Assembly (NCBI RefSeq): GCF_937936435.1
Contig: NZ_CALDDG010000005.1
Span: 1-46,609 of the forward strand
Length of the DNA: 46,609 nucleotides
Reading direction: 5' to 3'
DNA from: an uncultured Sulfuricurvum sp.
Lineage (GTDB): Bacteria; Campylobacterota; Campylobacteria; Campylobacterales; Sulfurimonadaceae
The notes beneath the pieces were generated by a model that was not told the origin of the DNA, made no database searches, and was given only the letters and a program-made list of their open reading frames with translations. A program made the position numbers and the translations under genes. Numbering within the stretch: the stretch's first letter is position 1; each line of letters begins with the position of its first letter. This document shows, in pieces, positions 10,201 to 18,454 of this stretch.

Positions 10201-11822
10201 AACCCATTTTGCTCATACCCATAATCATAACAAAATGAAGGAGTATATAAATCAGTTGAAAATGCTATTGCTCCAGGTGTAGATTGGTCACCATTATTAT
10301 TGCTGAATGTAGCCTCTAACTTTAAGGAAGTCGACGTTTGATTATTTGTCATATAATTGGAAACATCATAAGTATCCAAATCCATTCCTGGATAGTAGCT
10401 AATCGCATTATTGACAGCTGTGCCATTGATAGAAACTGAACCGTTAAATGGGTTGTTGGCAGGATTAAGTGCATTGGACACAGTTTGATACGCATACGAA
10501 GTATTTGCATTTTGAATGTAAAATGCATCCCGTTCTATCTTTTTCTCTCCTCCAGATGCATAAAACAACATCTTTGCATTCACAGAATTGGATTTCGGTG
10601 TCAAAAATCCCGAAATGGGAATTTCAATATTAAATGTTTCATATCCAGTAGCCGGCATTGGAACCATTGCATCAAAACCGTTAAATACATTCACATTTTT
10701 GACTTTTGCACCTGAGGGCAATGAATCAGGCGAATATTTATAAATCACTATCAGTGACCAGTTGCCCCAAAAACCTATTTTAAACCCATTAAATTCTGCA
10801 TTTTCCCCTAAATAAAAATATGAATACCAATCCAACCCATTATTTGCTTTAATATTACCGACTGTAAATGCTTGAGAAATTCCGTTTACCAAATGAGATT
10901 TCACTAATGACGTAACATCTTTATATCCCTGATAAAAAGATCGATAACCTCCGCCATTGCCAGTACCATCACCCCAAAAATCGTGATACCAAATATTGTC
11001 AGCAGTAATATTCTGAGTTGTTCCATCTGGTAAACGAAATGTGACATTTCCTCGATTTTGTATCATCGCGGAAGAGGTATAATCACTCGCATTTTGACCG
11101 GCGATATGCCCCTGCCAATACAATCCTGCCCACTCGATATTATCTCCAGCTATATTAGCAGGTAAGGTCAAAGTAGAAGTTGCGGAATTTAGCGTCATTG
11201 CTTCATCATTTTTATACATGACATTGGCATCATATAAATAACCAGTGTAGTTGTTATTACATTGTCCATTATTATTCACACATACGACTGATGCCCCGGT
11301 GGAGGTAAAATCCCCAAATAATTTTAATCCTCCGTTTGGAAATACCGGACTAAAAGGATTTTGATGTAATAAAGAGTGCCCTTTAATAGGTTTATTTGCG
11401 TTCAACGTGTATGATGTATCTTGGTTTGACGCACTACCAACTAAATAAAGATAATAACTTACTCCGGAAGCAACATCTACAGTAGCAGTTCTTGTTGTCC
11501 CTCCTGATATATTTAAAGTAATTAGAGATGTGGACGAACATCCTGAATCACTATAAAGATAAACTGTCATAGCCCGATTCGATGTATTGTTTTGAATAGA
11601 CAAATTAATTTGCCCACCAACCGGATTGTCGATTCGATAATAATCAGCATCATCGCTCTGAACCAGCCCTGTATGGTTATTATACGTTGACCCAGCTGTA
11701 GCACTCCATGTACCGACTAGTGTTGCGGGTGAAGGACATGCCGCCCCCCAACTCACTGTTGTTGTCATCAGCAGCATAAAAATACAAATGCGTAAAAAAT
11801 TTCCTAAAAACTTACTCATCAT
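7269..11822 (-). CDS. Giant secreted MshQ-like surface protein
   Basis: 1517 residues. It has a Sec signal peptide (about 1-27, ending VSWGAA). Residues about 35-125 resemble a PPC-type beta domain (DADYYRI, YYLYLVGS). Residues about 150-540 resemble a surface-exposed module with IEWAGLYWQG, DVTSLVKSH and NWSLIVIYKYS motifs. A DUF11-like stretch follows (VSLYIRNQENSDVNASNVLL). The C-terminal half has paired cysteines and the NFAIRPESY motif seen in MshQ/DUF6701-type proteins. It is Asn/Thr-rich and free of long hydrophobic segments. It heads the prepilin cassette with strong RBS GAGGAGG. It is probably a pilus-associated adhesin or tip protein displayed outside the cell. The DNA looks more A+T-rich than flanking genes. 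Confidence 0.7.
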   Translation of the reverse strand: MMSKFLGNFLRICIFMLLMTTTVSWGAACPSPATLVGTWSATAGSTYNNHTGLVQSDDADYYRIDNPVGGQINLSIQNNTSNRAMTVYLYSDSGCSSTSLITLNISGGTTRTATVDVASGVSYYLYLVGSASNQDTSYTLNANKPIKGHSLLHQNPFSPVFPNGGLKLFGDFTSTGASVVCVNNNGQCNNNYTGYLYDANVMYKNDEAMTLNSATSTLTLPANIAGDNIEWAGLYWQGHIAGQNASDYTSSAMIQNRGNVTFRLPDGTTQNITADNIWYHDFWGDGTGNGGGYRSFYQGYKDVTSLVKSHLVNGISQAFTVGNIKANNGLDWYSYFYLGENAEFNGFKIGFWGNWSLIVIYKYSPDSLPSGAKVKNVNVFNGFDAMVPMPATGYETFNIEIPISGFLTPKSNSVNAKMLFYASGGEKKIERDAFYIQNANTSYAYQTVSNALNPANNPFNGSVSINGTAVNNAISYYPGMDLDTYDVSNYMTNNQTSTSLKLEATFSNNNGDQSTPGAIAFSTDLYTPSFCYDYGYEQNGLPFTEENNGTVMPYVSGTLTSTADINVSLYIRNQENSDVNASNVLLNITDINTTQAVYTRNSVAVTYPDQYTPTAKSDAAWPLSVSDSNINNIPLGDIGGTKYAYIYYGLQPQQMGTIHLPINGTFSYDLVIPLADGSTLTMPYSSTIGGAGLPMCSANNFGYTPEWGIFSMVEAGLYDGNAITPRYYDLTTQVAKRPGNFRIASFDPENLDTPQSVSTMVAVELIDAGQFHDVDAACREPSSAVTPRIWMTFENNVSQINFNETTINNAITNGLVSDVITGKPVTLANAKEFFKTATPNAAFRVTFNTLADENDSLIHIVPTTHGIRIDNFSNIHQVYPHCRQNVINPNNNTLTNDTAVACSDNGNNSTFKDIAICMECLYGANTNVLCSRDNFAIRPESYTVMLKDMNQTNHAETQLFALGYTGVITPNTGRINIASGYDYKYDINATNHIDNGSTPGYTRYFGTGGSDYNISLVWEPSSAKTGCNDTQSKPQSFNLINGIAAVDGNLSQVGEYRLNIIDKTWTAVDWNTSQQTHQTGAHFLSGAECVQNSADVPIQANVIGLNGTALTNPVGCDISSTHDNNENGLKYRDYLLTFNPYKFDLSTITFGVGTVPRGISTGGNDFVYMADISRNDSMDMSLRTTGNINAAGYNNVITTNFVRNCYAKDLNVTLVSDNNLSVVDTTYQVRFMDFNSTGGLTYDSNATDINTSSLTMKLTTIPEQHYVKDTAGSLPMISRLNYDRNVTIPMSPKLAMLTDLNVDCNVSANCTMQADLSASHIATGNQAMDFNVTYVYGRIIPRDVRVFGDVDFTANSWYEVYNAPIVAGTQLVPSRNGANWYTNQLHNDANDGDGNVTYLQSYSTGWTATNVAGPAVSGVETYNFTHVGTGNIPYTRKAHIDTDSWLWYGVNALNYADPSGANMDCLTHPCFNINVVPAVGRGGSATGTDLRTDKANKGTTEKATSGSVTYDYTPATR

Positions 11823-12112
11823 TCCATCCTCCTCGGAATTTTTGGATACACACGATGAGGGCTCGGTAGCACGAAATATAGTACCTGACCAACGAATCTA
11901 TTAGTATCGACCATTGTCCCTCTTTTCTAAAACCATCATAGAGGAGACGCCATTCTTTGATTGTAGTGCTATGTAGATTAAACGGTGATTAAAATGTGTT
12001 AATAATTATTTTCGTGTTATCCACTTTCACACTGCATTCGATCTTACACTTTGTCGTTTGTGTGTTATAATCGAATTTCCTACTTACTAATTCAACACAA
12101 GGTGGTACCATC
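11823..12112. other. Divergent intergenic region, msh-like cassette / hpf
   Basis: This 290-bp gap between two divergent genes must hold both promoters and the leader of the giant surface-protein gene. The hpf promoter is recognisable near its right end. On the minus strand a TACAAT box near 11963 is a weak candidate for the cassette promoter. I looked for a c-di-GMP riboswitch in the leader and could not recognise one. No ORF in it is credible. Confidence 0.5.
12043..12071 (+). promoter_or_regulatory. Sigma-70-type promoter of hpf
   Basis: CTTACA at 12043-12048 and a perfect TATAAT at 12066-12071 are separated by 17 bp, with the hpf ATG 42 bp downstream and RBS AAGGTGG just before it. The -10 match is strong and the -35 is a 4/6 match. 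Confidence 0.55.
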
Positions 12113-12649
12113 ATGAATATCTCTCTCGTCGGACGCCACATCGAGCTCAGCGATGCCATTAAAGATCATCTGATGCACTCTATCGACACTCTTACCAAAT
12201 ATCATCTCGACCTCATCAGTGTCAATGCCGTCGCCTCAATAAACGAACGGAAAAAAGGGGTAACGATCGAGTTCACGATCAATATCGCCGGAAAAAACAC
12301 CATTGTCATTACCCAGCGCGACAACGATCTCTATGCCGCGATCGATATCGCGATCGACCGTGCCCAAAAAGCGCTCCGCCGTCTGCATGACCGTCTCAAC
12401 GATCATAAAAACGAATGCCTTAACGAAGCGAAAAACGAAGCGTGCCAAAACATCAATCTGCAGACTGCCAGCGAAACGATGGAAGATGAGATCGTCCCGG
12501 CCGAGCCGGTATTGTTTAAGCCCCAAGAGGTGGGCGAAATCATCGAAAAGCTCAAAGAGAGTACCAAAGTCTTCGAAGTCTTCTATGACAATGACGGCAA
12601 AATGCGCGTCATGTACAAACGCACCGACGGGAAATTCGGTTTATATTGA
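12113..12649 (+). CDS. hpf: Ribosome hibernation-promoting factor, long form
   Basis: 178 residues with the HPF/RaiA fold: N-terminal MNISLVGRHIELSDAIKDHL and the conserved DLYAAIDIAIDRAQKALRR region, then a charged linker and a C-terminal dimerisation-type domain (KVFEVFYDNDGKMRVMYKRTDGKFGLY). Long HPF pairs 70S ribosomes into inactive 100S dimers in stationary phase or starvation. It is transcribed alone from its own promoter, and its stop lies 1 bp from the convergent recG stop. The linker between domains is acidic and Asn/Glu-rich. Confidence 0.93.
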   Translation: MNISLVGRHIELSDAIKDHLMHSIDTLTKYHLDLISVNAVASINERKKGVTIEFTINIAGKNTIVITQRDNDLYAAIDIAIDRAQKALRRLHDRLNDHKNECLNEAKNEACQNINLQTASETMEDEIVPAEPVLFKPQEVGEIIEKLKESTKVFEVFYDNDGKMRVMYKRTDGKFGLY

Positions 12650-12650
12650 T

Positions 12651-14435
12651 TCAGAGGTCAAGGTACGCCTTGACCTGTTTGACTATCTCTTCATCTTCAC
12701 CGATATCCGCCCAACGAAACTTTTTACCGCTTTGAATACTTCCTTCCAGCAAATCACCGGATGAACGAAATTTTAGATCCAACGCTGCGATATCGAAACC
12801 GCTTTTGCATGTGCTGAACGCTTCCAGACGCTCATTTTTTCCAGTTTTATTGGTATAGAGATAACAATATCCTTGCAGCCCTGTTCGACTCACCCTGCCG
12901 CGGAGCTGATGCAATGTCGAAAGACCCAGACGCTCCGCCCCGACGATCACGACGGTCGATAGACGCGGCAGTGAAATCCCCACTTCGACGACTGTCGTCG
13001 CCAAAAGGATACTTCCTCTCTCCCGGAACTCCGTCAATACCTTCTCTTTCTCCTTGTCTTTTCCATGCGTTACATACACCCGTTCAAAATTTTTTTCCCA
13101 ATATCCCCGTGCCTCATCGATACTCTGATAATTTATCGTCTCACTTTGTTCGACTAAAGGATAAACAATGAGAATCTGATGGTTATGAGCGATTTCAATC
13201 CGTATATGCTCCAACAGTTTCGAAAAATCGCTTTTGCCGATGATACGTGTTTCGATGTTTTTGGTAAACGGGGTTTGGACGATCAAGCTGACGTCGATAT
13301 GAGCCGAATCGATCATCGCCTGGGTACGCGGTATCGGAGTAGCGGAAAACTGTAGATAATGCGGCGGTGAATCGTTATCGGTCAGCTTCGTCAAGGCATG
13401 CCGCTGCGCCGTCCCGAAGCGGTGCTGTTCATCGACCATCACCAAAGCCGCTTCGGGTAAAGGACGGTGCAATAGGGCATGAGTGCCGATGATAAAATCG
13501 TGCTCATCCAATGAGCCTTTTTTGGTTGCATTTGTCACAAGCGCGATGCGGAGATTCGAGAGAAATTTTTGCGCTTCTTCAAAGAGCTGAGCCGCCAATA
13601 TCGTCGTCGGCGCCATCAAAATGGAACGTTTCGGCTGCATCGCTACGACCGATGCCAAAATCACCATTGTTTTACCCGATCCGACGTCTCCGACGATCAT
13701 TCGGCGCGCTGCGTATTCACTCCGAAGATCGGCTTCAATATCACCTATCGCCCTCTTTTGATCCTCCGTGAGTTCAAACGGAAGCGTTTGTATCCATTGC
13801 GAAAGATTACCGGATGCGCGGTAAGCAGTTTTATGATAACGGCGTTTCAAGCGCAAACGCCGCATATAGTCAAATAACTCTGCGAACTTCAGAGCATACA
13901 GCTCCGAGTCGTTTAAAGGATGAGGAAGTTTTGGAAAATGGATAGCGTACAGTTGCTGTGCTACGGGTTCGGGGATACCATCTGCCATCAATGCGTCGAG
14001 CGTGATATGTTTCTCGATAATCCGACGCATCACATCAACGCGAAGCGGTGTTTTATAGATAGGAACCAACGCTCCGACGGCAGGAATTTTATTCGGATGG
14101 ATAATTTCCCATTTCCCTTGTTCACACACTGCTTTGCCGCTGAAAAAAGCTCTTTCTCCGGTATGGAACTGGTGCATCATATAAGGTTTAGGATGAAAAA
14201 CAATCCCTTCGATAGTGGTCTCGAGGTTGTGGGCGAAAAAAGTAATCTTGAGTGTTTTGGGAGTACGAACGGCACGTTCCACCGTCGCATCGATAACACA
14301 AGAAGCGTTATGAACCAGTTCGGCGGAGAGACGACGATCTTCAAAAGAAGCGGGAGCAATCAGGGAGAGAGCGGTGACACTTCCGACATTTAAACGTCGG
14401 AATTTATCGGCATCCTCATTTGGTAACAATGGCAT
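12651..14435 (-). CDS. recG: ATP-dependent DNA helicase RecG
   Basis: 594 residues, shorter than the roughly 690-residue E. coli enzyme but of the compact type usual in this phylum. An OB/wedge-like N-terminal region is followed by helicase domain 1 with Walker A GDVGSGKT (249-256) and the RecG-specific DEQH box (335-338), then QFSATPIPRT, then helicase domain 2 with VVEVGISLPR and QLRGRVSRTG. The enzyme drives branch migration and fork reversal at stalled replication forks. The gene overlaps the end of the M16-peptidase-like gene by 20 bp and ends the nine-gene minus-strand run. Confidence 0.95.
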   Translation of the reverse strand: MPLLPNEDADKFRRLNVGSVTALSLIAPASFEDRRLSAELVHNASCVIDATVERAVRTPKTLKITFFAHNLETTIEGIVFHPKPYMMHQFHTGERAFFSGKAVCEQGKWEIIHPNKIPAVGALVPIYKTPLRVDVMRRIIEKHITLDALMADGIPEPVAQQLYAIHFPKLPHPLNDSELYALKFAELFDYMRRLRLKRRYHKTAYRASGNLSQWIQTLPFELTEDQKRAIGDIEADLRSEYAARRMIVGDVGSGKTMVILASVVAMQPKRSILMAPTTILAAQLFEEAQKFLSNLRIALVTNATKKGSLDEHDFIIGTHALLHRPLPEAALVMVDEQHRFGTAQRHALTKLTDNDSPPHYLQFSATPIPRTQAMIDSAHIDVSLIVQTPFTKNIETRIIGKSDFSKLLEHIRIEIAHNHQILIVYPLVEQSETINYQSIDEARGYWEKNFERVYVTHGKDKEKEKVLTEFRERGSILLATTVVEVGISLPRLSTVVIVGAERLGLSTLHQLRGRVSRTGLQGYCYLYTNKTGKNERLEAFSTCKSGFDIAALDLKFRSSGDLLEGSIQSGKKFRWADIGEDEEIVKQVKAYLDL

Positions 14436-15702
14436 AGCTTAGGTTACGAATCTCACCATGGCGTTTGATAAAATCGTTTAGGTCATCCAGCTTTAAGTTG
14501 CGGATCATTTCCAGTTCCTGTACGCTCGATCCGAGCGGCTTGCCCGAATAGTATTCGCTAAAAGTGCGTCCTAAACGCTGTGAAAGGGTCTCAACCCGAA
14601 GCGGTTCGGAACCGAGGAGGAATTTGCGCGCCTGATCCAGCTCGTTTTGGGTCACTCCATCACGGACAAAAGTATCGATCACTTCGATAACCGTTTTTTT
14701 CGCCTCTGTTTGAGACTGGAGTTTAGTTTGCAGATATCCGCTAAAGTAGGTATTGGTTTTTGCAACGCTTAAGCGCGAATACGCAGAATAAGCCAGTCCC
14801 CGTTTTACCCGAATCTCTTCCATCATCCTACTTCCGAATCCGCTGGAGCCCAGGATAAACATCGCGACACGCGCTTTATAGTATTCGCTATCGCCTTCGC
14901 GCATTGCAAACGGGGAGCCGAAATAAAGATACGCCTGCTCGGTCGCAGGACGTTTAAGGATCGATTCTTTCGGCGTTTTACGCGGTTCGAAGTATCGATC
15001 ATTCGCTTTTTTCCCGACACTCAAATCGGAAAGAAGCTGTTTTGCTTTTTGAAAAGCCTGATCTTTGGAGATATCTCCGCCGATCACCACGAGAGCGTTA
15101 GAGATAACTAAGTGTGATGCAACGAACGACTGGATATCTTTCAATTTGATCTGATTGATACTCTCTACGGTTCCGATATTCGGAGTCGCCATCGGCGTCC
15201 CCTCAAACAAGACCGCTTTAAGTTCATTGGAAGCAACGGTATCGAAATCGGCCTCTTTTCGAGCGATATCGCTGAGCGCCATCGTTTTCGTTTTCGTCAA
15301 CGTTTTAGCAGTGAAATTGGGCTCTTTAAGCTGTTCCTGCAAAAGGGCAAGCCCCGTATCAAACTCCTCTTTCAAACTGCCGAGTTCGATGACGAACGTC
15401 TCATTCCCCGCAGTGGCGCTGAGCTGTATCGCACGGGCATCCAAAGCATCCGCAAATCCGACCGAACCGCGAGATTTACTCCCCTCGTTGAGCATTTTGG
15501 CACTCAGACGTGCCAACCCGCCCTTTTGTCCCTCATCAACGCTTCCGCTTCCGGTGAATACCAACTGCATCGATACGATCGGAAGCCGTTTGTCTTCTTC
15601 GTAAATAACCGGAACTTTGACGCCGTGAACTTCAACATAATCCAAACTGCTTGCCATAAGTGCATACCCTGATAATAAAATTGCTGTGACGAATCGTTTC
15701 AC
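14416..15702 (-). CDS. M16-family peptidase homologue lacking zinc motif
   Basis: 428 residues. A signal peptide at about 1-18 (LLSGYALMASS) points to the periplasm. The two-halved M16 (insulinase/PqqL) fold is recognisable through QLVFTGSGSVDEGQKGGLARLSAKMLNEG, GGDISK and the C-terminal EEIRVKRGLAYSAYS motif. The catalytic HxxEH that should sit in the GLA-xxxxx-ML segment is replaced: residues 65-69 read RLSAK, so both His ligands and the catalytic Glu are missing. It is therefore probably a non-catalytic M16 subunit, as in alpha/beta M16 pairs. It overlaps mqnC by 4 bp and recG by 20 bp. No active M16 partner is encoded in the window. Confidence 0.88.
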   Translation of the reverse strand: MKRFVTAILLSGYALMASSLDYVEVHGVKVPVIYEEDKRLPIVSMQLVFTGSGSVDEGQKGGLARLSAKMLNEGSKSRGSVGFADALDARAIQLSATAGNETFVIELGSLKEEFDTGLALLQEQLKEPNFTAKTLTKTKTMALSDIARKEADFDTVASNELKAVLFEGTPMATPNIGTVESINQIKLKDIQSFVASHLVISNALVVIGGDISKDQAFQKAKQLLSDLSVGKKANDRYFEPRKTPKESILKRPATEQAYLYFGSPFAMREGDSEYYKARVAMFILGSSGFGSRMMEEIRVKRGLAYSAYSRLSVAKTNTYFSGYLQTKLQSQTEAKKTVIEVIDTFVRDGVTQNELDQARKFLLGSEPLRVETLSQRLGRTFSEYYSGKPLGSSVQELEMIRNLKLDDLNDFIKRHGEIRNLSYAIVTK

Positions 15703-16745
15703 GCGAACATCTCTAATACATCGTAAGCCGTATTACGGATCGCCGGAGTCTCCCCTACATCGCGAATGAGACGGACCATCTCCTCTTTCGCCATCCGAAA
15801 GCCTGCTCCGGCACTGCGAACGACATTCTCTTCCATCATCGTCGAACCCAAATCGTTCGCTCCGTACAAAAGGGCCATTTGCCCGATGTACGGCCCTTGG
15901 GTCACCCATGAACTTTGAATGTTTTGAAAGTTGTCCAAAAAGAGACGGGAAACCGCCAAAAGCCGCAAATAACGGTTTGACGACTGTTTCTCAATCTCGG
16001 GATGTTCTTCCATCAACTGTGTATTTTGTCCCTGAAACGACCACATGATAAAAGCACGAAAACCGCCCGTCTCATCCTGAAGACGGCGGATCATGTCCCA
16101 GTGCTCAATGATCTCTTCGTCAGTTTCCACTGTTCCGTACATCATTGTCGCCGTCGATTTTATCCCCAGTTTATGCGCTTCTCTATGAACGTGCAACCAC
16201 ACCTCGCTATCGATTTTTTTCGGAGCGATTATGTCGCGTACCCGGTCGCTGAGGATTTCAGCGCCTGCACCCGGAATCGATGCCAACCCCTTTGCGTGTA
16301 AACGCGCAAGGCATTCTTGAATCGTGATACGAGAGACTTTCGCGATATAGTCCAGTTCGATCGACGAAAATCCGTGAATCGTAATCTGCGGATATTTGGC
16401 ATGGATATGTTCAACCAGATCCTCGTACCACTCGATTTTCAATTTCGGATGCACGCCCCCTTGGAACAATATCTGCGTTCCGCCGATTGCCAGGAGTTCG
16501 TCGATTTTTTGATCGATCTCTTCGAATGTCAGGACATAAGCGTCTTCGTCTTTACCATGCCGATAAAAGGCGCAAAATTTACAGTCGACCCAACAAACGT
16601 TCGTGTAGTTGATGTTACGGTCGACGACGAAAGTAGTGATCCCGTCGGGATGGAGCTCTTTTTTACGGGCCGTAGCCATCTTGCCGAGTTCTTTCAGATC
16701 GCCGTTGCGGATAAGGTCGAGGGCTTGTTCTTTGGTGAGGCGCAT
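15699..16745 (-). CDS. mqnC: Cyclic dehypoxanthine futalosine synthase MqnC
   Basis: 348 residues. Radical SAM enzyme with the CxxxCxxC cluster motif at Cys51, Cys55 and Cys58 (VCWVDCKFCAFYR), followed by FQGGVHPKLKIEWYE and MYGTVETDEE motifs typical of the MqnC/MqnE/CofH group. It cyclises dehypoxanthine futalosine in the futalosine route to menaquinone, the electron carrier used by this phylum. An mqnP-like prenyltransferase lies about 28 kb further on. It sits between nusB and the M16-like gene in a co-directional run. Confidence 0.92.
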   Translation of the reverse strand: MRLTKEQALDLIRNGDLKELGKMATARKKELHPDGITTFVVDRNINYTNVCWVDCKFCAFYRHGKDEDAYVLTFEEIDQKIDELLAIGGTQILFQGGVHPKLKIEWYEDLVEHIHAKYPQITIHGFSSIELDYIAKVSRITIQECLARLHAKGLASIPGAGAEILSDRVRDIIAPKKIDSEVWLHVHREAHKLGIKSTATMMYGTVETDEEIIEHWDMIRRLQDETGGFRAFIMWSFQGQNTQLMEEHPEIEKQSSNRYLRLLAVSRLFLDNFQNIQSSWVTQGPYIGQMALLYGANDLGSTMMEENVVRSAGAGFRMAKEEMVRLIRDVGETPAIRNTAYDVLEMFA

Positions 16746-16749
16746 TGTC

Positions 16750-17148
16750 TTACTTGTCTTTGGAAATCGCGTCTAACACGCCGTTGATAAATTTCGGAGA
16801 TTGTTCGCTTCCGAACGCTTTCATCACTTCGATCGCTTCATTGATAATGACGGCGGTATCGAGTTCTCCGAACATGATCTCATACGCACCCAATCGGAGC
16901 GTAGCACGCTCGATCGATCCCAAACGGTCAAAATCCCAGTCCTTGAGATGGGTGATGATCGCCGCATCCACTTGTTCCAGATGTTCGGTGACCCCTTGAA
17001 ACAAATCCAAAGCAAAATCACGCTGTTTGTTACGAATTTTTTTCTCTTCGAGAATCTCATCGCTGAAATCGGCAATGCTTTGGTTTCCCAAATCATACGC
17101 ATACAATAAACTGACTACCGCCATGCGGGCTTGATGTCGTGTCGCCAT
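16750..17148 (-). CDS. nusB: Transcription antitermination protein NusB
   Basis: 132 residues, all-helical NusB fold: N-terminal MATRHQARMAVVSLLYAYDLGN, LKDWDFDRLGSIERATLRLGAYEIMF and the C-terminal KFINGVLDAI motif. It binds boxA RNA with NusE (S10) and supports rRNA antitermination. The start codon directly abuts the ribH stop (they share base 17148), and the ribH-nusB pairing is common in bacteria. Length is normal for the family. Confidence 0.95.
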   Translation of the reverse strand: MATRHQARMAVVSLLYAYDLGNQSIADFSDEILEEKKIRNKQRDFALDLFQGVTEHLEQVDAAIITHLKDWDFDRLGSIERATLRLGAYEIMFGELDTAVIINEAIEVMKAFGSEQSPKFINGVLDAISKDK

Positions 17149-17618
17149 TACTGACCGATCGCTTCGTAAAGATCAAGCATCTCGATAACAACCGTCATCG
17201 CTTCAAAGCCTTTATTTCCGGCTTTTGTCCCTGCGCGTTCGATCGCCTGTTCGATGGTGTCCGTGGTCAAAAGACCGAATGAGACCGGTTTTTTGTGCTT
17301 TAGACTGACAGAGGCGATCCCTTTGGTCGCTTCAGCGGATACATAATCAAAATGTGGCGTCGAACCGCGGATAACGGCTCCAAGTGCACAGATCGCATCG
17401 TATTTTCCACTCCCTAAAAGCTGCTCGATCACCATCGGAAGTTCAAATGCCCCGGGAGCAAGTACGTGGGTCAAATCTTCGTCATTTCCTCCGTGACGCG
17501 CAAAAGCGTCTTTTGCTCCTTCGACCAAACGGTCGACAACGAAATGGTTCCAGCGTGTGCTGACGATCGCCACTTTTTTGCCGGGAAGTACGCGGAGTTT
17601 TCCTTCGATCACATTCAT
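17148..17618 (-). CDS. ribH: 6,7-dimethyl-8-ribityllumazine synthase
   Basis: 156 residues, normal for the family. Conserved features include STRWNHFVVDRLVEGA, the phosphate-binding GAVIRGSTPHFDYV, and FGLLTTDTIEQAIERAGTKAGNKG. It joins 5-amino-6-ribitylaminouracil and dihydroxybutanone phosphate in the penultimate step of riboflavin synthesis, as an icosahedral or pentameric assembly. It lies between kdsA (2-bp gap) and nusB with no room for separate promoters, so it is co-transcribed. Confidence 0.95.
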   Translation of the reverse strand: MNVIEGKLRVLPGKKVAIVSTRWNHFVVDRLVEGAKDAFARHGGNDEDLTHVLAPGAFELPMVIEQLLGSGKYDAICALGAVIRGSTPHFDYVSAEATKGIASVSLKHKKPVSFGLLTTDTIEQAIERAGTKAGNKGFEAMTVVIEMLDLYEAIGQ

Positions 17619-17620
17619 TG

Positions 17621-18421
17621 TTAGTTTCCTTTTACTGAGTCAATTTTTAAAAGTGTTTCGCTAAGTGCTTCAAGCTGTTCTAATTTTAACATATTCGGCC
17701 CGTCGCTCAACGCGCATGTCGGATCGAAATGGGTTTCGAAGAAAAAACCATCCACCCCTACAGCCGCCGCTGCGCGTGCGAGATGCGGAACCATAGAGCT
17801 GTCTCCGCCCGTTTTTCCCGTACCTGTCCCCGGCATCTGAACCGAGTGGGTCGCATCGAAAATAACCGGAGCGAATTGGCGCATGATCACCAGTGAACGC
17901 ATATCTACGACTAAATTTCCGTATCCGAAACTTGATCCGCGCTCACATAAAAAGACGCCGTTTTTTTGCGCCGCTTCGTAGCTCAGTTCTTCGCATCCGC
18001 GTGTTTTCAGCACTTTCATCACCGAAAACTGCATATCGCCGGGCGTCATAAACTGCCCTTTTTTGATGTTGACGATCTTATCGGTTTTCCCGGCCGCTAC
18101 CAATAGATCGGTTTGACGGCACAGGAATGCGGGGATTTGGATCATGTCGATTACTTCGGCAGCGATAGGAACCTGATAGCTCTCGTGTACGTCGGTGACG
18201 ATTTTATATCCGAAATCGTCTTTTACTTTTTGCAGTATGCGAAGCCCCTCTTCGAGTCCCGGACCGCGGTAGCTGTCGAGTGATGTGCGGTTTGCTTTGT
18301 CGAAACTGGACTTGAAATAAAAATCAAAGCGGGGATCATTATGGTAACGCTCTAAAGATTTTGCAATTTTGAAAATCGATTCTTCGCTCTCAATGACACA
18401 CGGTCCGGCTAAAAGTATCAT
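17621..18421 (-). CDS. kdsA: 3-deoxy-8-phosphooctulonate synthase
   Basis: 266 residues. KDO-8-phosphate synthase with LLAGPCVIESEE at the N-terminus, FKSSFDKANRTS, GYKIVTDVHE, QIPAFLCRQTDLLVAA, RGSSFGYGNLVVDMR and FDATHSVQMPG. It condenses phosphoenolpyruvate and arabinose-5-phosphate to make the KDO precursor for lipid A/LPS core, consistent with a Gram-negative envelope. It is followed 2 bp later by ribH. The upstream flavoprotein gene is broken, but kdsA itself is intact. Confidence 0.96.
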   Translation of the reverse strand: MILLAGPCVIESEESIFKIAKSLERYHNDPRFDFYFKSSFDKANRTSLDSYRGPGLEEGLRILQKVKDDFGYKIVTDVHESYQVPIAAEVIDMIQIPAFLCRQTDLLVAAGKTDKIVNIKKGQFMTPGDMQFSVMKVLKTRGCEELSYEAAQKNGVFLCERGSSFGYGNLVVDMRSLVIMRQFAPVIFDATHSVQMPGTGTGKTGGDSSMVPHLARAAAAVGVDGFFFETHFDPTCALSDGPNMLKLEQLEALSETLLKIDSVKGN

Positions 18422-18454
18422 TCATACTCCTATAAGTTATTAGTCATATTGTAC

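Noticed and set aside
11823..11990. Possible c-di-GMP riboswitch in the leader of the giant surface protein
   Set aside because: The leader is long enough and the target is plausible, but I could not find the conserved GEMM core motifs.
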